A DNA stretch of 33,308 nucleotides from Bacillota bacterium (GTDB lineage Bacteria; Bacillota; Clostridia; Christensenellales; Aristaeellaceae): contig JAEYCB010000023.1 of NCBI GenBank assembly GCA_023404345.1, forward strand, positions 1-33,308. Reading direction: 5' to 3'. Positions 1 through 6,957 of this stretch are shown here, in pieces. Position 1 is the first letter of the stretch, and every line of letters starts with the position of its first letter. The notes below the pieces were generated by a model. That model saw only the letters and a program-made list of their open reading frames with translations, had not been told where the DNA came from and did not search any database. The position numbers and the translations under genes are program-made.

Positions 1-60
1 CAGCATATCTGTGCACAGCATTTCTATCGCCTGACGCTGCTCCGCTTCTTTCTTTAGCAT
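1..60 (-). CDS. 5' end of a leftward gene, possibly a transposase (partial)
   Basis: Only the first 20 codons are inside the window and the reading frame is open to the left edge. The start chosen is the ATG at 60, because AGGTGA lies 5 nt upstream; an in-frame ATG at 66 is possible but its spacing is too short. The N-terminus is charged and begins MLKKEAEQRQ followed by IEMLCTDML. That pattern resembles the start of IS1182-type DDE transposases, which begin with a short charged segment before a conserved LVP..H motif. This is recall of a pattern from 20 residues, so the product is uncertain. A TATACT box sits just upstream on the same strand (about 78-83), without a good -35. Confidence 0.35.
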   Translation of the reverse strand, partial: MLKKEAEQRQAIEMLCTDML

Positions 61-123
61 CTTCATCACCTGTCCTTAGTATAACAAAAAAGGATGCATG
101 ATGCGACCTTTTTTGACAGGCTG

Positions 124-151
124 AGCCCCGCCTGAAATGGCGGGGCTTTTT
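124..151 (+). terminator. Intrinsic terminator, rightward, orphan
   Basis: A 9-bp perfect stem (AGCCCCGCC with GGCGGGGCT, loop TGAAAT) is followed by five Ts. The T-tract is only on the + strand, so it ends rightward transcription. No rightward gene precedes it in the window. Confidence 0.85.
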
Positions 152-157
152 GCACCC

Positions 158-186
158 TTGTGCGGCTGAAAGGCATGGGGTATAAT
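158..186 (+). promoter_or_regulatory. Sigma-A-type promoter for the 217-3929 gene run
   Basis: TTGTGC (158-163), a 17-bp spacer and a perfect TATAAT (181-186), 31 bp before the first start codon and just after a terminator. Confidence 0.75.
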
Positions 187-216
187 GGGAACATCTTAGC
201 CGGAGGAGGGCGGGAC

Positions 217-795
217 ATGCAAAAGCGGGAGCGGCGTCTCACGGTTATACTGCTGGGGTGCCTGGCGCTGTTTTCGGCGGCTATAACCGCCTGGGTGTGC
301 CTCAAGGAGCAGCCGCAAAACGTAGCGACGTTTGAAACGCGCTTTATGGACCTGGATAAACTGGGATTTGTGGCTGATGAAGGGCTGGCGCTGGAAGCTG
401 TGCCCGAAAGCATGACTCTGCGCTGGGAGACAGGGGAGGGGACGGAACGGCAGGCCGTTTCGGATGCCATTCCTCTGGATGAGGGTAGCAGTGAGGCTAC
501 GCTCACGGTATATGTTTCCGGCAAACAGAATGCACTGGCACGGTCGCGTTGGGGTTATCAGATATGGCTGGAGTGGACATGCATATCTCAAACGGATAGG
601 CGCGTTATTGACAAGGAACGCATCGAATTGCCAATGGAGAGCGATAAAGAACGCCCGCGCGTATGCTCGGTCAGTGTGCGTGCTGAAAAGGAGGAGCCAT
701 GTCAGGCGAGGGCCAGCTTAATCGTGACACCCCTTGAAGAAGCGATGCAAGCTGGATATCTTACGCTGGAGCATTGGGAGGTGAGGGCACGGTGA
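217..795 (+). CDS. Membrane-anchored protein of unknown function
   Basis: 192 residues, not recognised as a known family. The ATG at 217 is chosen because GGAGGAGGG lies 6 nt upstream; the longer open frame from 160 would run through the promoter. Residues 1-7 are basic (MQKRERR) and residues 8-28 form one hydrophobic segment, so the protein is probably an N-terminally anchored extracytoplasmic protein or has an uncleaved signal. The remaining 165 residues look like a soluble beta-rich domain, with two cysteines near residues 124 and 149. It is the first gene after the promoter at 158, and its stop overlaps the GTG start of the next gene by 4 nt (GTGA). That coupling suggests that it works with the glycosyltransferase behind it, which is inference from position only. 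Confidence 0.8.
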   Translation: MQKRERRLTVILLGCLALFSAAITAWVCLKEQPQNVATFETRFMDLDKLGFVADEGLALEAVPESMTLRWETGEGTERQAVSDAIPLDEGSSEATLTVYVSGKQNALARSRWGYQIWLEWTCISQTDRRVIDKERIELPMESDKERPRVCSVSVRAEKEEPCQARASLIVTPLEEAMQAGYLTLEHWEVRAR

Positions 796-2081
796 ACGCC
801 ATTCCGGGTGCGGAGAAAATTACTCACCGGCGCGCCGCTTTCGTGCTTGCCGCTATTTTGGCAGTCGGGTTGCTGCTGCGCGTGGCGGCCATCCTGCCCT
901 ATGCCATGGGACCAAACACCTATTCTGATGACAACGGTTATCTGACCAGCGGCGTTACCTTCGCACGTACGGGCTACATAGCCTACGCCGACCCCGGCCT
1001 TCAGACCACGGCCATCGGCCCGGGTATGCCGTTGCTGCTGGGCGGGCTGGTTGCGCTGCTGGGAGCGGACCCGTCGGGGCTGGTGGCAGCGCATATCGTT
1101 TTTTCCTGTATTGGGCTTTTGACGGCAATTGCCGCCTATCTGCTGGGCGCACTGCTGTGCTCGCGTGCGGCCGGGCTGGTTGCCGCAGGATTGTGCGTGC
1201 TGGAACCGGCGTTGCTGTCCACCAACATCGTTTTTTTGACAGAAACACCTTACATGTGCCTGAACCTGTTCGCTATGTATTTCTTTTTAGCCAGTGTGCG
1301 GGAGTGGCAATGGAGCCGGTATTGGGCCGGAGTACTGTGCATGTGCATGGCAGCCTTCTTTAAGGGGCTGGGCCTGCTGGTGCTGATTGCCCCGGCTGTC
1401 TTGCTGGTCCGCCGGGGAACAAACCTGCGCCAATGGCTGCTTCGTGCAGGTGCTGCGCTGGCGGCTTTCGTATTGTTATTTATCCCCTGGTGGGTGCGCA
1501 ATGGGCTGCTTACGGGGAAATTTGTGCCCTTTACCGCTAATCGGGGCGACATACAGCTGATGGGCTCGTACATAGGCTTTGGTTATCCTGAGGGAACCTA
1601 TGAAGATGCTGTGCTTCAGTCAGACCGCGAGGCCTGGGAGCAGGGTTATCAGGATGATATGGAGCGCCGCTTTGCCCGGCGGGGCGAAATGGGGAAGGAG
1701 CGGCTGTGGCAGTGGTTTACGGAAAACCCGCTGGCCTTTATAGCAAGCCACCTGATTTACAAGCCGCTTGCACTGACGGTTTCCCACCTGCGCACAGTGG
1801 ATCTGCTGCCCGACAGGCTGATGTCCATCGCATGGTGGGCATGTCTGGCTCTGGCGGTCTGGGGGCTTTTGTGCCCCCGTTGGGCAGGACGTGCAGAACA
1901 AGGATATTATGCCCCGGCGGTCTATCTGCTTGTGGCAACGCTGATCACCGCCATTTATGCGCCTCTGCCGCGCTATGGCGTATCGCATGTGCCAATCTGG
2001 CTGATTTACAGCGGTGCGGGTCTGGCGGATCTGGGAAAACGGGCGATGCGTCTCAGACGGGGAAAAAGCACAATCCGTTGA
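792..2081 (+). CDS. GT-C superfamily membrane glycosyltransferase (GT39/ArnT-like)
   Basis: 429 residues. The GTG start at 792 is preferred to the in-frame TTG at 774 because GGGAGGTGAG precedes it at normal spacing and it gives a 4-nt overlap with the gene upstream. After a first membrane span (about residues 16-36) comes a first outer loop with the acidic motif SDDNGY, and the rest has roughly nine to ten further hydrophobic helices. This matches the dolichyl- or undecaprenyl-phosphate-sugar dependent GT-C fold (PMT_2 type), in which acidic residues of the first loop are catalytic. The likely role is transfer of a lipid-linked sugar to an extracytoplasmic acceptor. The acceptor and sugar cannot be read from sequence. 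It is slightly shorter than typical ArnT/PMT proteins and lacks a large soluble C-terminal domain. Confidence 0.75.
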   Translation: MNAIPGAEKITHRRAAFVLAAILAVGLLLRVAAILPYAMGPNTYSDDNGYLTSGVTFARTGYIAYADPGLQTTAIGPGMPLLLGGLVALLGADPSGLVAAHIVFSCIGLLTAIAAYLLGALLCSRAAGLVAAGLCVLEPALLSTNIVFLTETPYMCLNLFAMYFFLASVREWQWSRYWAGVLCMCMAAFFKGLGLLVLIAPAVLLVRRGTNLRQWLLRAGAALAAFVLLFIPWWVRNGLLTGKFVPFTANRGDIQLMGSYIGFGYPEGTYEDAVLQSDREAWEQGYQDDMERRFARRGEMGKERLWQWFTENPLAFIASHLIYKPLALTVSHLRTVDLLPDRLMSIAWWACLALAVWGLLCPRWAGRAEQGYYAPAVYLLVATLITAIYAPLPRYGVSHVPIWLIYSGAGLADLGKRAMRLRRGKSTIR

Positions 2082-2126
2082 TGGTTTCACCGCCGGCGGT
2101 ACAAACTACCATGGAGGTGGGTATAC

Positions 2127-2525
2127 ATGAATGCGAGGCTTTGGCGGCGTTGGCATAAGGAGGCGCCCTGCACCAGCTCACCGGACAGCGAGGACCGCGC
2201 ACAGATGGATTTGGAGCCTTCAGCAGATGCCGGGGCGACGGACGCCGAGAAAGCCAGTCTGCTTGTCAAGCAGATCGACCGGTGGATCGCTTCCATGGAG
2301 CGGCTGCGTCTGGCTGACTATGTGCGCTATGTGGACGATCGAAAGCGCCTGTTCTGGACCAGTTTTTTCAGCGGCGTGGCGCGTGGTGTGGGCATGGCAG
2401 TGGGATTCACTATTCTGGGCGCTATTCTGGTCATTATATTGCAGGATTTGGCGCGCCGTAACCTGCCGCTCATCGGGGATATGCTGGCTCAGATTGTCAG
2501 TGTAGTGCAGAACCGACTGGAATAA
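2127..2525 (+). CDS. DUF5665 family single-span membrane protein
   Basis: 132 residues. The ATG at 2127 follows GGAGGTGGG. Residues 1-45 are a polar, probably disordered lead. Residues 50-128 match my memory of DUF5665: a helix DRWIASMERLRLADYVRYVD, then a Gly/Ala-rich hydrophobic span (about 85-107) and a short amphipathic C-terminal helix containing NLPLIG. The family is common in Clostridia and has no known function. It lies 10 nt before lspA in the same run. An overlapping frame from 2131 is a shadow, with no ribosome binding site of its own. Confidence 0.75.
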   Translation: MNARLWRRWHKEAPCTSSPDSEDRAQMDLEPSADAGATDAEKASLLVKQIDRWIASMERLRLADYVRYVDDRKRLFWTSFFSGVARGVGMAVGFTILGAILVIILQDLARRNLPLIGDMLAQIVSVVQNRLE

Positions 2526-2535
2526 GAGGTGCCGG

Positions 2536-2985
2536 ATGAAACGGATGATCGGGGTATTGCTGAGCACGCTGGTGCTGGACGCAGGAACAAAACTGCTGGC
2601 CTCCACTCTGCTAACCGGGCGTATGGTGTCGCTGGGGTGGCTGGTGGAACTTCGGTTGACTCGTAACGACGGCATGGCGCTTGGATTGTTTGCGGGGAAC
2701 CGGCTGGCGGGCATGCTATTGCCCTTGGCGGTGATCGTTTGCGGCTGGCTGTTGCTCAGGCGTTATCGGCTGACGCCCTTCACACAGACGGCATGCGGTC
2801 TGGTGCTTGGCGGTTTTCTGGGCAACTTTTTGGAGCGGCTGTGGCATGGTTGGGTACTGGACATGATCTATTTCCCATTTTTGCCCTGGTTTGTGTGCAA
2901 TGTGGCGGATATCGCCATCTGCACAGGCGTGGCACTGCTGGCGGCAAGCCTGCTCTTTCGCCCGCAGGACTGGAAGGAAGCGTAA
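2536..2985 (+). CDS. lspA: Lipoprotein signal peptidase (signal peptidase II)
   Basis: 149 residues, the usual length for LspA, with four hydrophobic spans. The enzyme cleaves prolipoproteins before the lipid-modified cysteine in the membrane. Visible motifs are VLDAGTK near residue 15, RNDGMALG (44-50), GGFLGN (92-97), VLDMI with Asp109 and CNVAD with Asp125; Asp109 and Asp125 are the expected catalytic aspartate pair. The normally invariant Asp of the N-x-x-D-R motif is Glu100 here (NFLER). That residue is not one of the catalytic pair, so activity is still expected. Start ATG at 2536 follows AAGAGGTG. Likely substrates in this window are the lipoproteins at 4515-5294 and 32581-32808. It is followed after 5 nt by the pseudouridine synthase, the same order as the lspA-ylyB pair of Bacillus. 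Confidence 0.93.
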   Translation: MKRMIGVLLSTLVLDAGTKLLASTLLTGRMVSLGWLVELRLTRNDGMALGLFAGNRLAGMLLPLAVIVCGWLLLRRYRLTPFTQTACGLVLGGFLGNFLERLWHGWVLDMIYFPFLPWFVCNVADIAICTGVALLAASLLFRPQDWKEA

Positions 2986-2990
2986 GACTT

Positions 2991-3929
2991 ATGCAGAAGA
3001 TCACGGCGGTGGCGCAGGAGGAGGCGCGCTTGGATATGCTGGCCGCACAGGCCAGCGGGGCCAGCCGGTCACAGGCAGCTCGATGGATTGAGCAGGGACT
3101 GTGTCTGGTTAATGGCACGGTCCGACAAAAGCCCGCTTTCAAGATCGGCGCGGGAGATACACTGGAACTGACCGTGCCTGATGCCGGGGAATCAAGCGTG
3201 GAAAAGGAGGATATCCCGCTTGAAATTCTCTACGAGGACATGGACCTGGCTATAGTGGTCAAGCCTTGCGGGATGGTGGTGCATCCCGCCGCGGGCAACG
3301 AAAGCGGCACGCTGGTCAATGCCCTGCTTTATCACATGGAGGATCTCAGCGGCATTGGCGGGGTGAAGCGGCCCGGTATCGTGCACCGTTTGGATAAGGA
3401 TACCAGCGGACTGCTCATGGTTGCCAAAAACGATCTGGCGCATCAGAGCCTTAGCGACCAGCTTCGCGAGCGTACGATGGAAAAGCACTATTTGGCGGTG
3501 GTTGACGGGCGCATGCGGGAAACGTCCGGGCGGGTGGATAAGCCCATTGCCCGCAGCACAAAGGACCGCAAGCGTATGGCGGTGGACCCTGGCGGGCGTG
3601 AGGCAACCACGGAGTGGACACTGCTGGAAAACCTGAAAAACGCAGCACTACTGGATGTGCATATTCTGACCGGACGCACGCATCAAATTCGCGTGCATAT
3701 GCAAAGCCTGCATCATCCTGTGGCTGGCGACCCCATTTATGGGCAAAAAAACGGCGTGAAAGCGCCCAGACTGATGCTGCACGCTTACACGCTCTCTTTT
3801 ACGCATCCCCGAACGGGCGAACGCCTGACTTTTACCGCGCCGCCACCGAGGGAGTTTACCACTGCTGTGCAAAAGTGGCGAGAGAATCCCACCGCGCCGT
3901 TGCCTTATCAGGCGTCTGTATCCGACTGA
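2991..3929 (+). CDS. rluD: RluA/RluD family pseudouridine synthase
   Basis: 312 residues, standard for RluD-type enzymes, which convert uridines of 23S rRNA to pseudouridine. The ATG at 2991 is chosen because GGAAGGAAG lies about 10 nt upstream and the S4 domain begins right after it; a longer frame from 2739 is an overlap with lspA. Residues about 14-75 are an S4 RNA-binding domain (ARLDMLAAQ, SRSQAARWIEQG). The catalytic motif HRLDKDTSG carries the nucleophile Asp135. Further family motifs are VHPA near residue 95, GRTHQIRVHM near 227-236 and GDPIYG. The exact target uridines cannot be decided. Its 3' end overlaps the end of the convergent tdk gene by 22 nt, with no terminator visible between them. 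Confidence 0.92.
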   Translation: MQKITAVAQEEARLDMLAAQASGASRSQAARWIEQGLCLVNGTVRQKPAFKIGAGDTLELTVPDAGESSVEKEDIPLEILYEDMDLAIVVKPCGMVVHPAAGNESGTLVNALLYHMEDLSGIGGVKRPGIVHRLDKDTSGLLMVAKNDLAHQSLSDQLRERTMEKHYLAVVDGRMRETSGRVDKPIARSTKDRKRMAVDPGGREATTEWTLLENLKNAALLDVHILTGRTHQIRVHMQSLHHPVAGDPIYGQKNGVKAPRLMLHAYTLSFTHPRTGERLTFTAPPPREFTTAVQKWRENPTAPLPYQASVSD

Positions 3930-4483
3930 TCGGGGGCCAGTTTACCCTGCGTCCAATGCCGGCGGCAAAGGCTTACATAGCTTTCACTGCCGCCCAATAC
4001 AATCTGTTCACCTTCCCGCACCATTTTGCCATCTACGACGCGAGCGTTGCAGATGGCTTTTTTTCCGCACCAGCAGATGGTTTTAACCTCCTCGATGGTG
4101 TCGGCCCAGGCCAGAAGCCACTGGCTTCCCTCAAAAAGCTCATTGCGAAAATCGCACCTGAGGCCGTAAGCAATCACAGGCACATTATCCACGTCCACCA
4201 CATGCACCAGTTGTTCCACCTGCGCACGGGTAAGAAACTGTGCTTCATCCACGATCAGACAGTCGTAATCACGCACATTGAAGCGGTCCAGCTCCTCGAT
4301 GAAGTGGCACTGGCAGCTAAGGCCGCTGCGGCTGGCAATCATGGTTTCACCATCGCGGTTGTCCAGGCGGGGCTTGAGCATCAAGACCCGCTGCCCGCGC
4401 TCCAGATAGTTATGGCGCACCATGATAGCGTTGGCAGTCTTGCTGGAACCCATCGCTCCATAGCGAAAGTAGAGCTTGGCCAT
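3908..4483 (-). CDS. tdk: Thymidine kinase (type II, E. coli-like)
   Basis: 191 residues. It phosphorylates thymidine (or deoxyuridine) to dTMP in salvage. The start at 4483 is set by GGAGG 10 nt upstream; the longer frame to 4597 would run into the TPR gene. N-terminus MAKLYFRYGAM leads into a P-loop GAMGSSKT (residues 9-16), where the glycine normally before Lys is Ser14. DEAQF (79-83) is the Walker B/catalytic segment, YGLRCDFRNELFEGS matches the family, and the lasso/zinc part has KTICWCGKKA (Cys137, Cys139) with Cys173 and His176 near the end. The E. coli enzyme also departs from the strict Walker A consensus, so function is likely kept. It is the last gene of the leftward group. Confidence 0.93.
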   Translation of the reverse strand: MAKLYFRYGAMGSSKTANAIMVRHNYLERGQRVLMLKPRLDNRDGETMIASRSGLSCQCHFIEELDRFNVRDYDCLIVDEAQFLTRAQVEQLVHVVDVDNVPVIAYGLRCDFRNELFEGSQWLLAWADTIEEVKTICWCGKKAICNARVVDGKMVREGEQIVLGGSESYVSLCRRHWTQGKLAPDQSDTDA

Positions 4484-4514
4484 AAAGAATTCAGCCTCCA
4501 AACAGAAAAAGAAA

Positions 4515-5294
4515 TTATTCAATGCCCAGTTGAGCTGCGAGATTCTCGGCGCGCTGGGCCGCGTCGCGGTGGCCAGCCAGGGAGGAAAAGAGCTCATAGG
4601 CGCCCTGCAAATCGCCGCTGCTTTCTAGCGCGTCGGCCTGATCGTATTGGGCGTCGCGCAGGTAGGTTTTGCACTCCACGGCCTGATCGGCGCTGCTTAA
4701 ATAATCGCCAAGCAGTGTGAATAGATCAATCGCGGTCTGGTAATCCCCCTCATTCTTGAGAGCGATGGCACGATTGTAGATCTGACCGCGCAGGTTATAG
4801 AGGCGGTCTTCTGCATCATCGATGGTCACGGCAGCCTCATAGGCAAAGAGGGCTTCGTCGTAGCGAGCGTTTGCTTCGGCATCGCGCCCCTTGCAATACT
4901 GGCAGCGAAGCGGTGTATCCTCAAAATCTCCGATGGCCTCGAACGCTTCGGCTGCTTCGGCAAAGCGTCCCTCCTGCGCAAGGGCATGTGCATGGCAATA
5001 CTGGTAACGTTCGTCACCGTAGAGAATGTCGCGCGACTGGGCGAAGTATTCTTCCGCCTGGGCATACTGGCCCTGCTCATAGAGTACCAGTCCGCGGGAA
5101 TAAGCGGCATAGGAAGGAGCCTGGGCATAATCACCCAGGCGCTCGAACGCCTCGGCGGCTTCGGCGTATTCGCCGGAGGCGAAAGTATCCAGAGCACGAT
5201 TGTAGGAGCGGCTGTAATCCGTCGAACAGGCGGACAGACACAGGACAATGGCTACGCACAGCCCCAGCAGTGCCCCAAGGCGCGCATGACTCAT
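4515..5294 (-). CDS. TPR-repeat lipoprotein
   Basis: 259 residues. A signal peptide with hydrophobic core (residues 5-20) ends in the lipobox LSAC, so Cys23 should be diacylated and the protein held on the outer face of the membrane after LspA cleavage. The rest is a chain of about six TPR-like helix pairs with the recurrent signature A..AFERLGDY followed by a Tyr-containing helix (for example EYAEAAEAFERLGDY and RFAEAAEAFEAIGDF). The start ATG at 5294 lies 6 nt after GGAGGT and overlaps the stop of the GNAT gene by 4 nt. TPRs bind partner proteins; the partner is unknown. The same LGDY-type repeat appears in the long protein at 26563-29553, so the two are probably related in function. Confidence 0.85.
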   Translation of the reverse strand: MSHARLGALLGLCVAIVLCLSACSTDYSRSYNRALDTFASGEYAEAAEAFERLGDYAQAPSYAAYSRGLVLYEQGQYAQAEEYFAQSRDILYGDERYQYCHAHALAQEGRFAEAAEAFEAIGDFEDTPLRCQYCKGRDAEANARYDEALFAYEAAVTIDDAEDRLYNLRGQIYNRAIALKNEGDYQTAIDLFTLLGDYLSSADQAVECKTYLRDAQYDQADALESSGDLQGAYELFSSLAGHRDAAQRAENLAAQLGIE

Positions 5295-5878
5295 GCTTGC
5301 ACCTCCTTTTGCTTGGGCCTAAACTCGCTTTTTAAAATGGCGTAGAGGTCTACGTCGGCAAAGCGGCCCTTGTTGTAGATGCGCTGGCGCAGGGTGCCCT
5401 CGTGTGTCATGCCGGCATTGCGCATCACATGACCACTGGCGGGATTGTCACACTCATGCTGGGCTTCGATGCGGTTAAGGTTGAGGCGGGTGAAGCCAAA
5501 CTCCAACACAGCGGAAAGTGCCTCTGTCATGAAGCCCCGGTTCCAATAGGCACGGCTCAGACTATAGCCAACTTCGGCAGAACGGTTTTCCGGCTGCACC
5601 CACATAAAGCCAATGGTGCCAATCACCTTGCCCGTTTCGCGCAGGGCGATCACAAAGGTGCCCGGCGCACAGTTGCGATACTGGCGCAGCAGGTAGCGAA
5701 TATAGGCGCGCGTCTGGTGAATGGAACGGTGTGCATCCCACAGAACATGGCGCGCCACCTCGGGATCGCGTGAATACTCGTACAGATCCTGCGCGTCGCT
5801 CATACGCACGGGACGCAGGATGAGCCGCCGTGTGAGCATGGTGGGCAGGCGGCCAAAGACCTCCAAATATGTCTGCAT
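5291..5878 (-). CDS. GNAT family N-acetyltransferase (RimJ/RimL type)
   Basis: 195 residues. It has the core of the RimJ/RimL branch: TRRLILRPVRMSDAQDLYEY at the start, GTIGFMWV and the strand EVGYSLSRAYWNRGFMTEAL that binds acetyl-CoA, then RIEAQHECDNPASGHVMRNA and a C-terminal segment ending the fold. Members acetylate N-terminal amines of ribosomal proteins or small molecules, and the substrate here is not predictable. The ATG at 5878 is preferred; a TTG at 5887 is in frame but too close to the AGAAGGG site. Stop and next start overlap (ATGA at 5291-5294), so it is translationally coupled to the TPR lipoprotein. Confidence 0.88.
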   Translation of the reverse strand: MQTYLEVFGRLPTMLTRRLILRPVRMSDAQDLYEYSRDPEVARHVLWDAHRSIHQTRAYIRYLLRQYRNCAPGTFVIALRETGKVIGTIGFMWVQPENRSAEVGYSLSRAYWNRGFMTEALSAVLEFGFTRLNLNRIEAQHECDNPASGHVMRNAGMTHEGTLRQRIYNKGRFADVDLYAILKSEFRPKQKEVQA

Positions 5879-5914
5879 GGCAGGCAAATCCCTTCTTTCA
5901 AAAAACAGCTGACA

Positions 5915-6055
5915 TCAGATGGCCCAGCTTCCTGTCCGGACAAAAGGCGGACGGGTCAGGCCCAGAACGAGCAAATACACCCCAAGCGCCAGCAATAGCA
6001 GCAGCGCAATCATCAGCAGCCAGAAAGCAGGGGAACGACGCGACCGGGACATCAT
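5915..6055 (-). CDS. 46-residue single-span membrane protein
   Basis: A short frame preceded by a textbook AAGGAGGA site 3-6 nt before tandem ATG codons (6055 and 6052). The product starts MMSRSRRSPAFW, continues with a strongly hydrophobic stretch (about residues 13-34, rich in Leu) and ends with a short polar tail finishing WAI. The basic N-terminus followed by one span predicts N-in, C-out topology. The stop lies 37 nt before the GNAT start and the gene sits in the same leftward group. No family is recognised. Support comes from the ribosome binding site, membrane character and position; homologues would settle it. Confidence 0.65.
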   Translation of the reverse strand: MMSRSRRSPAFWLLMIALLLLLALGVYLLVLGLTRPPFVRTGSWAI

Positions 6056-6153
6056 AATCCTCCTTTATCGCATGAAAGGTATAAATGGCTGAAAAAAGAT
6101 GGGAACTTTTTCGACCCGTAAATCGTTAATTTTCATGAGGCGCAAAGCGCGCG

Positions 6154-6705
6154 TCAGCCGTGCAGCTTCTGCCATGCCATCAATAGGCCCAGAGCCGTCT
6201 TGGCATCGCGCAGCTCACCGCTCATCACGCGGCTGACGGCCTCGGAAAGCGGCATCTTCTCCACGTGCAGAAATTCGTCGGGATCGGGGTGGTCCTCATG
6301 CTGACTCAGCTGTGTGGCCAGGTACAGGCCGATCTGCTCGGTGCAAAAGCCAGGCGTGGTCACCACGTGCGTGAGCTTTTCCATTTTCCCGGCACGCAGG
6401 CCCGTTTCCTCCTCCAGCTCACGATGCGCACAGGCGAGGGGGTCCTCCCCCACATAGTCCAGTTTGCCGGCGGGGATTTCCAACGTCATCAGGTCTACTA
6501 CTACCCGGTGCTGGCGTACCAGGTACACGTTGCCATCAGCATCCACGGGTACTACGGCCGCCGCGCCCTTGTGGCGGACCACCTCCCGCAGGGCGGTATG
6601 GCCATTGGGAAGACGCACCTGCATGTGGCTTACGTCGATGAGTACGCCGTGAAACATCTCTTTCTCGGACAGGGGAACCTCACGCAGGTCGGGATGATCG
6701 CACAT
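6154..6705 (-). CDS. nudF: Nudix hydrolase, ADP-ribose pyrophosphatase type
   Basis: 183 residues, the usual size for bacterial ADP-ribose pyrophosphatases, which split ADP-ribose to AMP and ribose 5-phosphate with Mg2+. The Nudix box begins at Gly80 (IPAGKLD), continues with Glu87 and ends RELEEETGL (95-103). The spacing between Gly80 and Glu87 is six residues rather than five, a one-residue loop insertion also seen in related enzymes. The segment after the box (HVVTTPGFCTEQIGLYLA) with Pro and Glu downstream is the ADP-ribose type signature. Start ATG at 6705 is preceded by GGAGG with 9-nt spacing. It is separated by 98 nt from the small membrane gene downstream and may share its transcript. 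Confidence 0.9.
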   Translation of the reverse strand: MCDHPDLREVPLSEKEMFHGVLIDVSHMQVRLPNGHTALREVVRHKGAAAVVPVDADGNVYLVRQHRVVVDLMTLEIPAGKLDYVGEDPLACAHRELEEETGLRAGKMEKLTHVVTTPGFCTEQIGLYLATQLSQHEDHPDPDEFLHVEKMPLSEAVSRVMSGELRDAKTALGLLMAWQKLHG

Positions 6706-6853
6706 AGCGGGTCGCCTCCAAAATTTCGTTCCCTAGTGTATTCGCCGCCAGGATGCGTTCCCCCTTGTGGAAAGCTGAAAAAGCGCGGGGAAAGAACAGC
6801 GTATAACTTGTAAAAACTGCCCCACACCGACAGAAACTGCCGGCTCCCCTTCC

Positions 6854-6882
6854 TTGACAGTAGAAATGAAACCCCGTACAAT
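6854..6882 (+). promoter_or_regulatory. Consensus promoter of the giant surface protein gene
   Basis: TTGACA (6854-6859), 17-bp spacer, TACAAT (6877-6882). The start codon is 75 nt further, so the transcript has a leader of about 70 nt. The rest of the 6706-6957 gap holds the upstream region of the leftward Nudix gene, where I see no convincing promoter. Confidence 0.85.
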
Positions 6883-6957
6883 GATAGTGACCGCAACCAT
6901 TACTGAGCGGTCTGGCAAGGATAAAAGGCCTCAGTTGCAACGAAGGAGGATATCTAT

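Noticed and set aside
2088..2102. Palindrome ACCGCCGGCGGT between the glycosyltransferase and DUF5665 genes
   Set aside because: It is short, has no T-tract and leaves no loop for a stable hairpin. It may be chance in GC-rich sequence.
3614..4720. Plus-strand open frame of 368 codons
   Set aside because: Covers the end of rluD and the antisense of tdk and the TPR lipoprotein; all three have strong motifs in their own frames.
6436..6505. One-residue insertion in the Nudix box as a sign of inactivation
   Set aside because: The metal-binding core RELEEETG is intact and a G-x6-E spacing occurs in related ADP-ribose pyrophosphatases, so it is ordinary variation.
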